Assembly: GCF_900497805.2 (NCBI RefSeq)
Contig: NW_020954630.1
Span: forward strand, 9,452,222 to 9,516,221
Reading direction: 5' to 3'
Length of the DNA: 64,000 nt
Source of the DNA: Vombatus ursinus
Taxonomy: Eukaryota; Chordata; Mammalia; Diprotodontia; Vombatidae
In this document: positions 1-11,040 of the stretch, in pieces
Layout: each line of letters starts with the position of its first letter
How positions within the stretch are numbered: the first letter of the stretch is position 1
Translations under genes and position numbers: made by a program
The notes under the pieces: model-generated
What the model was told of the DNA's origin: nothing
The model's input: only the letters and a program-made list of their open reading frames with translations
Databases searched by the model: none

Positions 1-1393
1 ATAAACTAGACAGTGGAACTAGAACTTAAATTATTCTAAGTTTATTCTTAAACGTCCTTAAAAAAAAAAAAAAGACTGAAGGCCTTAATCCTTACTTAAA
101 AAGCCTTTATGAAAGAAATTCTAGTTGATGCTGTGTCGTTGCAGCTGGACCCGGGCTGAAAGTGCACTTCCATTTTTATGTTTAGAACTGAAGAACTCTA
201 AAGTTAGAGCTAGCACTCCACATAAAAGCTTTGGAAATGGCATTCTTTGGTCCTCCTGCAATTCATTCTTTTTAAGAAAAGGAAATGGAAAGAAAGGTTT
301 CATGTCCAGGGCTTCAGGCCTTTGATCATTTGATGAACACTGGATCCTCAACCTGGGCCTCAAACTTCTCAGGCCAGACAAAGAAGGCCTAGGCCTCACA
401 GGCCGGGCCTAGATTCCTGTCAGAACAAAACCTTTGGCTGCCTCACAGTGTGACGGCCTGGGAAAGGCCCACCTCAGCAGGGCTGAGATGCCCGCTCTGC
501 CCTTTGATCTTTCATTTAGACTACATCCCAAGCTCCAGGTCAGGGGATTTCAAATTGCACACCCCATTGGCAGAGGGGAGCCGGTCAAGAACAAAATGGG
601 GGGGGGTGACCAATCTTAAAAAAAAAAAAATCCTTCGACTCTTTTCTTTGGCCAGTTTCACATGACTTGTTTTGTATTGTGAAATACTAAGCCCACACTT
701 AAAATGGAATTTGACATTACATGGTACAATGGAGTCAATAAATGGCATTCTTTAGTGCTCTTACAATAAGTCAACCCTTCCTTAAGTGGCTGAAAGCCTG
801 AAGCTGGAAAATACTTCTCTATGACACAAAATTGCATATATTTAAACTCCAGGTTTCATCATATCCTCTTGGTGAAAACCAACATAACCCAAACAAATGT
901 TGAGATGATGTCAACATCCGTTTCCCCTATTTCTGTTCATTTTTGTTTGTAGTGATCAAATTTCCACTTGAACCAATTATGTATCGAGGAGCTTATGGAG
1001 TCACATATTCTTTCACAAACACATGCATGACACATTTAAACAAAGCAATCCACATTCTCTTAGAATTTTTCTTTTTTTTGGTAGATGTTGGGGCAGATAA
1101 CACAACTACTCTTAACATAGATGGCAATTTCTGTACTTCGGCAACTCTGTGGTTGCAAATGAAATGATGCATATTTGAGGGAATAAAAATGCACTTTCCT
1201 AGATAGAAATACTCCTCCCCCACCCAACTTGTTAATAAGTAACATAATGCTTCTTCTTTTGTGTGTATAAATCCCTAAGACTAAGCTAATTCTGAACACT
1301 TCAAAATGTTATTTGATGCTGCAAAACCTCATTTCAACCTAAGGCTTTATTCTTATTCTCTCCCCTGACCCATGAGTCCTGGTAATAGTCCCT

Positions 1394-1515
1394 TTTCTGT
1401 ACTGTGTGACCTCAGTGAACCTCTCTGGGCCTCAGTTTTCTCATCTATAAAATGAAGGGACTGAATTAGATGATCTATAAGGATCTTTCCAGCTCTAGAA
1501 TTATTTTATTCTAGG
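1394..1515 (+). mobile_element. MIR/CORE-SINE fragment
   Basis: Contains the typical run tgtgacctcagtgaacctct then ctgggcctcagttttctcatctataaaatgaaggg, and ends in the ccagctctagaattat tail. This is the core and 3' half of a MIR-like SINE in plus orientation, divergent and old. Confidence 0.75.
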
Positions 1516-1675
1516 ATAGATAGTATATGAACAAATTTCCAAAAGGGTCAAAAATCAAAAGAGACATTTATATTTTAATGGGTGGTGGGGGAGGGAATTC
1601 TCATAGTGCTACTATAGACTCAAATATTAAAAAAAAAAACCAGTGAAATAGGTTAATTATTTACACGGAATAAAA

Positions 1676-1742
1676 AAGACTGACCTTAGAGGTCATCTAG
1701 TTGAACTCAACCCTATTTTATAGATGAGAAAACTTAGATTAT
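1676..1742 (-). mobile_element. MIR fragment
   Basis: Reads ccttagaggtcatctagttg and then a diverged attttatagatgagaaaact, the antisense start of a MIR-like element. Only about 65 bases remain. Confidence 0.6.
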
Positions 1743-2086
1743 TATTAGTAGAAATTATTAGTGTCACTGACCAATGGAGATTACGTTCTACTAAGAAATA
1801 CACTATGTACCAAAAATAACCTTTTTTTTGGAGTTAGTTGAATGTTTAAAAATACGAACTCTGCATTTCCCTCAATGCCAAATATAATATTGTCCTATGT
1901 AGTACCCATTAACAAAGGATGTACTTTAAAAAATGTGTGGCAGATAACTTAATATGATTCAGGAAGGGGGAGTACACTCCTCTAATTTATTCGAAGGCCT
2001 TCTGTGAATATTGCATCCTACGTTACTATGGTAACACGACCACATATCTCGGCCCTGACAAAGCAGCCAGGGCTTTTGAATCTCAC

Positions 2087-2151
2087 CTTTGGCCATCTTA
2101 TTGAGAACCATGTCAATCAGCACGTAGGTGCCGCTCCTTCCAGCGCCATCA
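2087..2151 (-). CDS. PTPRN2: PTPRN2 internal exon (phosphatase signature [10 protein letters not shown])
   Basis: 65 bases. The acceptor is ccttctgttgacag and the donor is AAAG|gtgaga. One base (T) completes the signature serine, then [20 protein letters not shown] and K follow, and a final G leaves phase 1. Joined to the previous exon the signature reads [12 protein letters not shown]. Active phosphatases normally have alanine where this has the first aspartate (HCSAGxGRSG). The aspartate is characteristic of the IA-2/phogrin family and is linked to loss of ordinary tyrosine phosphatase activity. The one or two remaining exons (a reading like KEIDIAATLEH.. to the C-terminus) were not found at 1-2086. 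Confidence 0.95.
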
Positions 2152-2936
2152 CTGTCAACAGAAGGAGAGAGAATGAACATGCTATCTGTCCACAGGAAAG
2201 GCAGCAATCATTTATTTTACCCATGTTATAAGTGGGGACAGGGAAAGGAAAAGTGAGTGAACCAGAGGAAAAGAAACAAAGAAAACTTCTGATGGGCTTT
2301 AATAAGCTCGAGCTGCTCATGAAGGATTAACTATTGTTCTTCATGACTAGGTTTTCCTTGTCTGTCTTTTTTTTTTTCCTTTGCGTTTTAGCAAAAGAAA
2401 ATTAAAGAAAACGCCAACCTTGCCACATATAATAAGCACGGACTTAGAACTCAAAAAGATTAGAAGCAAAAGATGAAGAGTTAACCAGCATTCTCCGGCA
2501 ACACCAAAGTTTTCATTTGAGTATATATGTCGGATAATTGTCATACTGATTTTTTTTGAGGGGGGATTTTCCTTACTTTTAGATTTTTTATGCCACTTTA
2601 TCCCCTCTAGAAATGGAAATATCCGTGTTATTTGTTTCTTAATCATGGCTTTAAAAAGCTTTCTCATTTCATTTCCTCCCCCTGAACTCCCCCCTTCCCC
2701 TGCCCCCACCTTCTATAATTGGAAAATTTACCATCTGGACTAGAGTTGTAAAAATGTTTTGAATTATGCCTCAACAATATCAAATTTTTAAAAAATGAAG
2801 ATGCAATTTAGAGGACAAAAAATAATACAAGCATCATTAGTTTTGATATAGAAAATGTTAAACTAGTTATTTTTTCCACTAAGTTGATGTCTCATTGCAT
2901 GCATGTGTAAAAGACCCTCTTTAACATAGCCAACAG

Positions 2937-3135
2937 GATCACGGAATGAGAGCTATAAGGCACTGTGGAGGCCTAATCCAACCTCCTCATTTTCCAGATG
3001 AGGAACCCAAAGCAGACAGAAGTTAAGAGACTTGCTTAGGATCATATACCTAGTAAATGTCTTGGGTGGGATTTGAATTCAGGGCTTTCTGATTCCTATC
3101 CCTGCAGTCTCTCTGATTTGCTTCATTTCTAGCCT
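2937..3135 (-). mobile_element. MIR/CORE-SINE, antisense
   Basis: Runs from atcacggaatgagagctata through ccagatgaggaacccaaagc, the gggatttgaattcaggg block and a final tctgattc segment. It has the order of an antisense MIR. It lies in the GC-AG intron of PTPRN2. Confidence 0.75.
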
Positions 3136-3454
3136 GCCCAGCTTATTTATTGATCAAATGAATAACATATGCAAAGTCCTTTGCAAACTTGAAGGAACTC
3201 TATAGATATTAACTAGTATTGTTTTTCTTGTTTGTATTGACCAAACTACTGAATAATTGTTAGACAGAGTTGACTTGGGATGGATAGCTTTCATAGAGAG
3301 AGTGCATTAACATTTAACTTTCCCCCCTCAAATAAATGACTGATTAAAAAAAAAATCAGCAGCCAAAGCAAAATAAATACAAATAAAATTAAAAAAAAAA
3401 TTAGTCATCAGAACCAACTTCCCTAGATGGCTTTATTCATTACATCATTGAAGA

Positions 3455-3625
3455 AGAGAAATCTTTAACCCTTTCTGGTGCCACAGACCCCTTCTTAGAA
3501 TGTTTTAAAATGCATAAAATAAAGTGTATAAGAATGTGAAGGAAACTAACTATATTGAAATACAATTATCAATATATATTTAAAGTTCATGCATCTCAAG
3601 TTAAGAATCCATGCTTAAGGACTTG
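3455..3625. mobile_element. hAT-type short DNA transposon remnant
   Basis: Starts aatctttaaccctttctgg, with gccacagaccccttcttaga inside, and ends gttaagaatcc. The same family appears at 36960-37336 and 62488-62690. Its ends are inverted GGTTCTTAACC-like repeats, diverged here. No transposase coding is left. Confidence 0.6.
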
Positions 3626-4215
3626 CTTTCTAAGTAATTTGATCCTTCATCAGTCTAACATATTGAGGTGTAAAGACTACGTTACTTGTAGAAGAAAATT
3701 AAAAGGCTGAGACTATCACCCTACCTCCCCTATGGACTAAAAAATAAACAACGACAAAAATTTTTGAATTAGGTTGGTGGGCTTGGTATCATCTCTTATT
3801 ATGTTCAAGGTACTATGCTAGGTGATAGAAATAGTTCTAATATTTTGATGGTTTCAAAAAAAAATTAAAACTTCTTTTCTTTATCATCACAACTCTAACA
3901 GGAAAAAAAAAAGGTTCTAATAAAGAGTATGAATTATTCAACAAAAGACGATCCAAAATTTAGCTTGTTAGTTGAATCAGATGCAGCAGAGAAAGGAAAT
4001 GTCAAATTCAGATATCCTTTTGACAACCTGGCTAATTTCATTTCTATAGTTTTAACTTAGACAAAACAAGGGTTTACAATAGAAAGGCAAAGCTCTAACA
4101 GCCAAGTTGATTTCCATGAAAACACTCATGGTCATCCTGGAAAACAATAAGATGGGCAGGTGGTGGCTATTCAAACATGCCTCTAATAATGGCCAAATGC
4201 TAGATATATACATAT

Positions 4216-4464
4216 GTGTGTTGTTGTTGTTGTTTAGTAGTTTCAGTTGTGTCTGACTCTTTGTGAACCCTTTGTTTGGCAAAGATAGTGAAGTGGTTTG
4301 CCATTTCCTTCTTTGGCTCATTATACAGATGAGGAAACTGAGGCAAACAGGATTAAGTGACTTGCTTAGGGTCACACAGCTAGTATGTGTCTGAGGCTGT
4401 ATTTGAACTCAGGTCTTCTTGACTCTAGGCCTGGTGTTCTATCTATTGTACTACCTAGCCGCCC
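4216..4464 (-). mobile_element. tRNA-derived marsupial SINE
   Basis: Antisense copy. It has a (GTT)n tail at 4220-4232, then the tttggcaaagatagtgaagt and tgccatttccttctttggct body, then cagatgaggaaactgaggca. It ends with the tRNA-like head (tctatctattgtactaccta). About 250 bases, close to full length. Confidence 0.85.
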
Positions 4465-4469
4465 ATAAT

Positions 4470-4502
4470 ACATATATGTGTGTATGTATGTATGTATGTA
4501 TG

Positions 4503-4542
<40 letters not shown>

Positions 4543-4546
4543 TATA
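4470..4546. repeat. Compound TG/TATG/TA/CA microsatellite
   Basis: Reads (tgta)n into (ta)n and then (ca)n. It directly follows the SINE at 4216-4464 and probably grew from sequence next to it. The TG-TA-CA order is self-complementary, so it could form a hairpin. Confidence 0.9.
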
Positions 4547-4877
4547 GAAATAATATGGCTTATCTGATTGCAATTGTAAAATAAAATGTCATCTTGATCC
4601 AGCTTTTTTGGTCAGATACATTAGTGGAGGAATTAGACACATCTCAGGTAAAATTTAACAACAAATTATAGAATGGTCACCATAAGTATATCAACACAAC
4701 TTTCAGTAGCATAAAAAGAACATAAAGCTAAATTGCTATCTCAGAATTTTCTTCAAAAAATACACTTAAGTATGTGCTTATTAATTTGCTAGTAATCTCA
4801 ACTTTTATGTTTGTTTTTACAGTTTCATGGTTTCTTAATATAGCAAAACTTCCAAGCACATGTTAAAAGTGATACTT

Positions 4878-4879
4878 GC
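4878..4879 (-). promoter_or_regulatory. PTPRN2: Non-canonical GC splice donor
   Basis: Reading the minus strand, the exon ends ..CATTGCAG and the intron begins gcaagtat. The codon join HC(AG|T)D requires the break exactly here, and shifting by a base destroys the frame. AG|GCAAGT is the known consensus of the minor GC-AG class, in which strong flanking bases make up for the C at position 2. Confidence 0.9.
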
Positions 4880-4933
4880 CTGCAATGAACAATAATTGGA
4901 CAAGAACGGCCCCTGTAGCACTTGTTTACTTTT
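4880..4933 (-). CDS. PTPRN2: PTPRN2 internal exon ([17 protein letters not shown]), GC donor
   Basis: 54 bases, phase 2 at both ends. The acceptor is cttttgttgcag. The first A completes the arginine split from the previous exon, then [17 protein letters not shown], then AG, which joins the T of the next exon to give serine. The last residues are the start of the phosphatase signature, whose cysteine is the nucleophile position. The donor is GCAG|gcaagtat, with GC instead of GT at the first two intron bases. The rest of the donor fits the strong consensus expected of functional GC-AG introns. Too short for an ORF scan, but the frame joins exactly to both neighbours. Confidence 0.95.
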
Positions 4934-7900
4934 CTGCAACAAAAGAGAGATATCAAGTTATAATTATAATCTGTTTCGTCAGATAATAAACAGAGTAAGC
5001 CAAATCAACCGTTCTATATTCTCAAACACATTTTCCATTAGCCAGTTTTGATAAAGAAAACAATGACACTCACAATTCCTCATGGTTCAGTTTCCTTTTT
5101 ACAGTAAACTGAAAAGCTAAACAAAATTCTTGTACATTCACAAAGAATTTACATTTCCAAAGGTGAACTCAAGTAACCAGATCTATAAATGGTCTTTCTG
5201 ATCAATGGATCAATCCATCTAGCTCCCGGCCTAACTCTCTTTTTTTTCCCCCTACTTCAGTTAATCTAACTTTTTGTTATAGGCTCATTTTCTCTATTAT
5301 ACATTGGAATTTTTGTGTTTTAGAATTAAGGCTCTAACCCCCCCAAACACTCCCATCATCCGCTCATTTCTGATGAAAAAACATGTTGCATGGAAATACT
5401 CTCAAGAGAAATCCTCCTGTGGACTTTTTACATGATCATGTGGTAAGAATGTTTTAACCGAAGAGAAAAAACAATGCTGTCAAGAAAAGAGCCTTCCATT
5501 CTTGAAATCTGAGTGCATTACCAAACAATTTTCATTCTACAGATTTTTGACTAGTTACTCTCAGAGATAAACAATAAACATGTATCAAAATTTTGTAACA
5601 ATCCCTGTCCCTCCTGGCCCAAATGGGAGGGTGATTTATATTCCTTGTAAAGGACCCTCCAACATTTTGTTTCTTTCATCAGACAAGCTATGGAATATCT
5701 AAAAAGCAAATCAAGTTATTCAGAAGGGTATTTTCAAAGGAGAAAATAAGAGTCTAGGTTTTTTGGAAGAAAGAAATTCATTCCTCATCTGAAATGTGTA
5801 GCATTCTTTTATCCTATGATAGGAAATAAAATTGGGGAGAGGGGAACAGTAACATGGGAAAATTTCCCTTAAAGACAAAATGAAAAGGCTTTACTTTTTC
5901 TTTTCAGAGGCTGTAGCTACAAACACCAAAATAATCCATCAAAAAAGTAAAAATTCAATCAGTTGTTTTATCTTCAGGACATTAAAAGAAAGGAAGAGGG
6001 GACTTTGATTTTTCTTTTTAACAGATTAACTGATTTCTTTCTACTGAATTCACCATATATTTTGGCATCATCATACATGGAGCTTGGATGCCCGATCCAA
6101 TGGCATTGTCATGTACATCAGTGTTCAGTGTGAGAGGCCTACGTTCCCCAAGCTGCATAGTTTTAAGTGGAAGGACTTTGGAATGACAGACATTTTGAGA
6201 AAAGATAATGTACAGTGGGAAAACCTGACTGTGAGCATTAACTAGATGCCTGTACTTCACTGTGACCACTGGATCTGAGGTTAGTTCCTTGTTCTGTTCT
6301 GATTCTCCACCAAAAATGTAAAAATATGTAATATACACATGCTTAGAGATCACAGAAAGTAGAAATAATAAGGAAAGAAAGACTCAGGACACAAGTTACC
6401 AAGTACCCTAATAGTTAAGCTCTCATTCTACTATACTACCAGGAGATTTTTTTTTAAAGTTGCATTTATATTTGGGATTTGGGAGAAAAGATGATAAGCA
6501 AGAAATGAACACTTATTGAAGTCAATAGTACTTCTGTGCAAGAATACCATAAAAGTACTTGGCTCTTTGAGTATAAAATGGACTGAGGAAAGTAGACCCA
6601 CTTCTAAAGTTTTTCCTCTCTTTTTTTCCTCACTCAGGTTAGTAGGGCATCATGAGTTCTACCTCTGTTAAATAGATTCTGAACTACCAGAATGACTTCT
6701 GAAGTGGGAAGGCTGCTGGGCCCAGCCTACTATATAGGCTAAAATGGATAAAGTCATTTAGAATTTCTTTTTGGTGATGGTGGTATTATTTTCTTTTGGC
6801 AGAATCAAGCATGCTTAGCGTTAAATCATTCTAGAGTTGTTTTACTTTTAAGGGGTTTTCAACTGCAAATGAAAGCTTTTGCCATATATTTCTGAGTAAC
6901 TGAATCTTTTAACATGATCAGGGTCACCACCTCAGCTCTGCATTCCAACATCTTGTGATATTTCATGTTTGACAGCCTCATCTATGTTTTGTGGAAGGAA
7001 AACTAAATGTTTATCTGTAGACATACTGGTAAATGGCCAGGTCTTGCTCCATTTTTCAGATGGTGCCAAGAATTCTCAACAAAGGCATAATTAAAAAGAG
7101 ATAAATAGAATAAATATCCACCCTTCACCAAAATGTGTAGGACACAATTAAAATGTAAGCAGCCATCAGACACAACAGTATTACAGTGTCCAATTTACAG
7201 TTGGTCAGCCCCTTTCCCTCTTCCCTGGGAGTTCTTTAACAAGACAGCCTCCCTCACTTAGTAATGTTGTTAAAAAGCTAATTACTAGCTAAATATGTCT
7301 GATTTGCTTTTGCACTCCCGTAATTCCTTTCTTCATTCTATGGCATGTTTAAAATGCTGTTGTCTCTAAGCATGTTGTGACTGGCTGCCTCTGCAGAGTT
7401 TAGAAAGGCTTTAGTGTAATTTTAAGAAAAACCTCCTCTAACCCTATTTGGGAAGAAAGAAAAAAACCAACAACTCACAAACAGCCAAAGAGACATGTTG
7501 TGTAAATACCACGTGGCATTATTTTCTTAGCATTTTATTTACAAGAGATCCAAATACTTATCACAGCTTGAAAAAAAGCACAAAGGAAAACCTTAAAAGC
7601 AGATTATCACATATTCCAACATAAGATTTTTCATCTAGTTGACCTATGATATATAGTCGACTGATAAGTTATGAAGATAAATAAGCAATATTCAAGTATC
7701 CCATTCCATCCCAGGTTTACCCTATTAGAGTAAATGGAAAATTCATCCATAAGCAGAAGGTTCCAAACATTAAGAAAAAAATGATAATTTTTATATTTAG
7801 ATCTATACACAGGAGGAATTAACTGAGGAAGAATAATTAGTGATACAAACCAACCCATGGGGTCATTGAGTGGAAAAGAAATCATCATGCAAACCATCAG

Positions 7901-7967
7901 CAAGCAAAGGTCAGAGGTCGTTAGAGGCTCAGAAAAGGGGTTTCCCACATTGTCCCTGCAGCAGAGT

Positions 7968-8054
7968 CACAGTTTCCAATGATCACTTTTGTGACTATGC
8001 AACTGGGCTCATATTACTAGCTGCAACATCACAAAAATGACACCGGCAACCGCT
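7968..8054 (-). ncRNA. MIR153-2: microRNA precursor mir-153-2
   Basis: The minus strand of these 87 bases folds as a microRNA hairpin. The 3p mature arm is at 7981-8002, starting TTGCATAGTCACAAAAGTGA, with seed TGCATAG. The 5p arm is at 8019-8040, starting TCATTTTTGTGATGTTGCAG. The loop lies between them (8003-8018). The full hairpin agrees almost base for base with the human mir-153-2 precursor as I remember it, with about two differences near the base of the stem. It lies in the sense orientation in the PTPRN2 intron between the 10245-10411 and 4880-4933 exons, which is also where the human copy sits. It is probably processed from the PTPRN2 transcript; an own promoter is possible. miR-153 is known in vertebrate brain as a regulator of synaptic and secretory proteins. 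Confidence 0.97.
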
Positions 8055-8751
8055 AATTAGCTGGCAAAATAAGAATTTGTCCATTTTTAAAGTGAGCAGG
8101 GTTAGTAGATGTCATTGCACACAGCAAGAAGTGATAGCATAATATATATATTTTAAGCAAAGCCCTCACATGTGATGCTAATTATCTTTTAGCTTAGCAG
8201 TTTCTCTTTAAAGTGTAAATGTGCTCCCTCTGGGCTCAGAGAAATATTTAATTACACATATCAGTGCATGACTAACAAGCTAGTTCAGAGCTAGAATGGT
8301 TGGTCTATTGTTCAAGATGAAATTAGGATTCTAGTAACATTCAACTGACCAGTGTTTTCAGAAGCAGCCTCACCTCTTCCAACTCTGTAATTTGTGTGCT
8401 TATAAAAAAAAATCATTGCAGCATCTCATGCGTAAGTGGGGTACATTCTTAGAATATGAGCATTTAGGTCAATATTCAGCCTAATCTGGGAAATCCATAA
8501 TTATCTGAAACACAATTCGCTAAATAAGTAAAGAAATAGAAAGTTGATTTCCAAATGAAACTTGAAAAGCTATGGGTTCTAGAATTTTTGTTGTTGGTCT
8601 TGGTTAGGGTGGTTATTTTTGATAAAAAGTCAAAATAAAGGCAACTTCTTAGTACCGTATCTCCATAGACTCTGGAGCAAGGGAATTTCGGGAATCTAAC
8701 TTTTCTTGATAATGACGTATTAAACATTGAGGGTTGGTTATGTATATGCTC

Positions 8752-8817
8752 AATTCCATATATGTATATGAATGTATAAACATACACTCATATGCATATA
8801 TATATATATACACGTAC
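8752..8817. repeat. TA/CATA-rich simple repeat
   Basis: Imperfect alternation of atatgtatatg, acatacactcatatgc and (at)n, with no clear unit longer than six bases. Confidence 0.75.
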
Positions 8818-10244
8818 ACTGAATGCACATTAAGACATTGATATTAAGATGAGTAGCCATCTTTATTGAGATACAGCAATATGTCCATCAAGTACGTTTT
8901 TTGAGGACTCCATCCCAAAAAACTTACTCTAGGTAAGATTTTAAATAGCATGTCTTAGTAATATTTCCTCCTATAATACATTGAATTTACATCAAGAAAA
9001 GCCATAAATGGCCAAGAAATTAAGATAGGGAAAGTAGCAATTGTTCATATATGTGAACAGATTTTCCTTTTTACCATGCATTCAGTATTCTTGACCTATA
9101 ATACACAATTTGGATCTATAAGTAAGGTAAGAGAGCAGCAGAGTTGGCTTTGAATGTGTACTATATGTACAGTATCAAATTTGATTTTCTTTTTGATCTC
9201 ATTTACATGCTATTTGACCCAAGGCAATATGCTACATTTCTCTTTCTTAAATAGAACAATAAGCAAAATCAAGTACATCACACTTACAACACAAGCCTAG
9301 AACTTACAAATTCAGGAAAATCAAAGTTAAGGCTGAAGGTCTATCTTTACTAAAATACCTGATCTTTCCATCTTCCCCCAACCCAAGCTACCGTAGAATC
9401 TAGGATAAACAACTAGTTATCTCAAGATTGCACTATGTAGGCATACGATGAATGCAATTCAATCTTAATTCTTCAATTCCTTATTTCCAATTTTTATTTG
9501 TAATCTTTAATATTTCTTTAAAATGTGTAGATAAATTTAATTGAAATGGAGGCAAGATCCTACAGACTTCAGGGCTTTGTTGAAACTATGCACAATTTTC
9601 AGGTTACCTAGTCCTATCCAGTTATCACTGTACAGTAGCCAATACCAAACAGGAGCTATAGATGATACGTCAAATACGCTTTGCAATCAACATTTCAGTC
9701 AGAGATTTTGTTTTCCTTATCGATCTATGCATTTTAGTACAAAGTGAGTCTAGTCAGACAATTCAGTTAATAAATATTCAAAAGAGTCTCCCTCTTTCAC
9801 TGGGTAATTATCAAAGCCCTGAGGATGGGCAAAAGGCTGAGTAATTTTTTCAAACTGTCATTTTCAAGCCAGTGTTGTTGTTGTTATTTTTTTTTTAAGT
9901 AGACACTAGTCCATGCTGACTAGACTTATTTGGAATTTGCATCTTCTTTTATTCAGGAATGAGTATCTTAGAACCTGTACCTGATCTTGCATTCTTAATT
10001 CATTTATAATTCTCATAATAATCTCCAAGGAGCTTGATAACATAGATAGACCAAAAAGAAATAGGTCTTATGTTGTTAGAAATGAAAGAGACATGGATAA
10101 GAGTGGTTACCCAGTAACACTTAGAATTGATGACCACACATCCACTGAGGAATCTTACATAAAGTAATTATTGCAAATATTACTCCTTTTAACCAGTGAG
10201 CAGACTATAGACACTTTAATGTGTTATTATGTACTTTGTTGTAC

Positions 10245-10411
10245 CTGCGGAAATCCAGAAGTGATCTTGTAGAGGAAGGAACTCCCTGGTCATACCAACT
10301 AAGGAAATGGAACTGGGTTACGGTCCGGGTTTCGTTAGTTTGAAGATTTTTCAAATAAAAACTTCTCACAAGGAAATCTTCACACCAGATATGCTCAGAC
10401 ACCAGATTTAC
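10245..10411 (-). CDS. PTPRN2: PTPRN2 internal exon with the WPD-loop equivalent (WYDQGVP)
   Basis: 167 bases. The minus strand has tttctgtccag followed by GTAAATCTG, giving [20 protein letters not shown] and then [17 protein letters not shown], with the last codon split after AG (phase 2). The donor is CAG|gtacaa. It contains the equivalent of the catalytic WPD loop, here WYDQGVP. Classical phosphatases have WPDxGVP, so the proline is replaced by tyrosine and the aspartate is kept. PTPRN, the paralogue, lacks that aspartate as I recall, which again supports PTPRN2. The phase 2 end matches the first base of the 4880-4933 exon to make an arginine codon (DFRR). Confidence 0.96.
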
Positions 10412-10934
10412 CTGGACAGAAATTATAATTTAGAGAAGAAAAGAAAGAAAGAGGGTAAAAGGCATCATAAACCTAAAGCACAATTCAATAATACTTAATT
10501 GGAGGTTTGCAGATATGGGGAGGAGAGTACACGTATCAAGTATGAGTTCTGTAACCTTTCATAGAGCAGAGGAATCAGCAGGCTGATACTGTCCTCTTCC
10601 CTAACCAATTAGAACATTGATACATGTGATTAAACTATCATAATAAAAGAAAATCAATTGGGGCCAAAAAATGGTTACTATTCAAAATTATTATGCCTGA
10701 ATATTGCCCTTACAGTTTCTGTGATAGAACCCTTGAAGAAATAACACCAATCAATTAAATGGTTGGCCAACAAAAATAACCTAAACAGATCTGGTCAAAC
10801 TATTCTATGTAAAGTTGAGTCTCATCTTAAATAGAATAGCACAAACCTTGATTTAGAGCTGGTAAACCCTGAAAATAAGAACTTCCACATGAAGACCCAT
10901 AAATAGAAGTTTAACTAGTTGCATAAATATTAGT

Positions 10935-11040
10935 ATAATAGATTCATGGAATGTTAGAGCTGGAAATTAATTAGGCGATCACTTAATCCAATCCTCTCAT
11001 TTTATAGATGAGGAAACCCACATCAAAATAATGGGTTAGT
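10935..11040 (-). mobile_element. MIR fragment, antisense
   Basis: tagattcatggaatgttaga then gagctggaaattaatta, followed by catttatagatgaggaaac-like sequence. It is the start of an antisense MIR, in the short intron 10412-11903, which is otherwise unique AT-rich sequence. Confidence 0.7.

Larger units (their letters stand above)
1..2086. other. PTPRN2 intron sequence below the last visible exon
   Basis: Intron following the 2087-2151 exon in transcript direction. I looked for the expected next exon (KEIDIAATLEH..) and did not see it. A GC-rich, CpG-containing patch without recognisable repeat lies at about 330-600. MIR-like fragments lie at 1394-1515 and 1676-1742. The rest is AT-rich unique-looking sequence. 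Confidence 0.6.
4934..10244. other. PTPRN2 intron hosting mir-153-2
   Basis: 5311 bases between two phosphatase-domain exons. Apart from the miRNA hairpin and a TA-rich microsatellite (8752-8817), I recognise no interspersed repeat, which is striking against the rest of the window. The flanks of the miRNA (about 7260-8300) hold three GCTAATTA boxes and look like constrained non-coding sequence. Confidence 0.65.

Noticed and set aside
2347-2709. 120-residue open frame on the minus strand
   Set aside because: Lysine-rich low-complexity reading of AT-rich intron, with no domain and no splice support.
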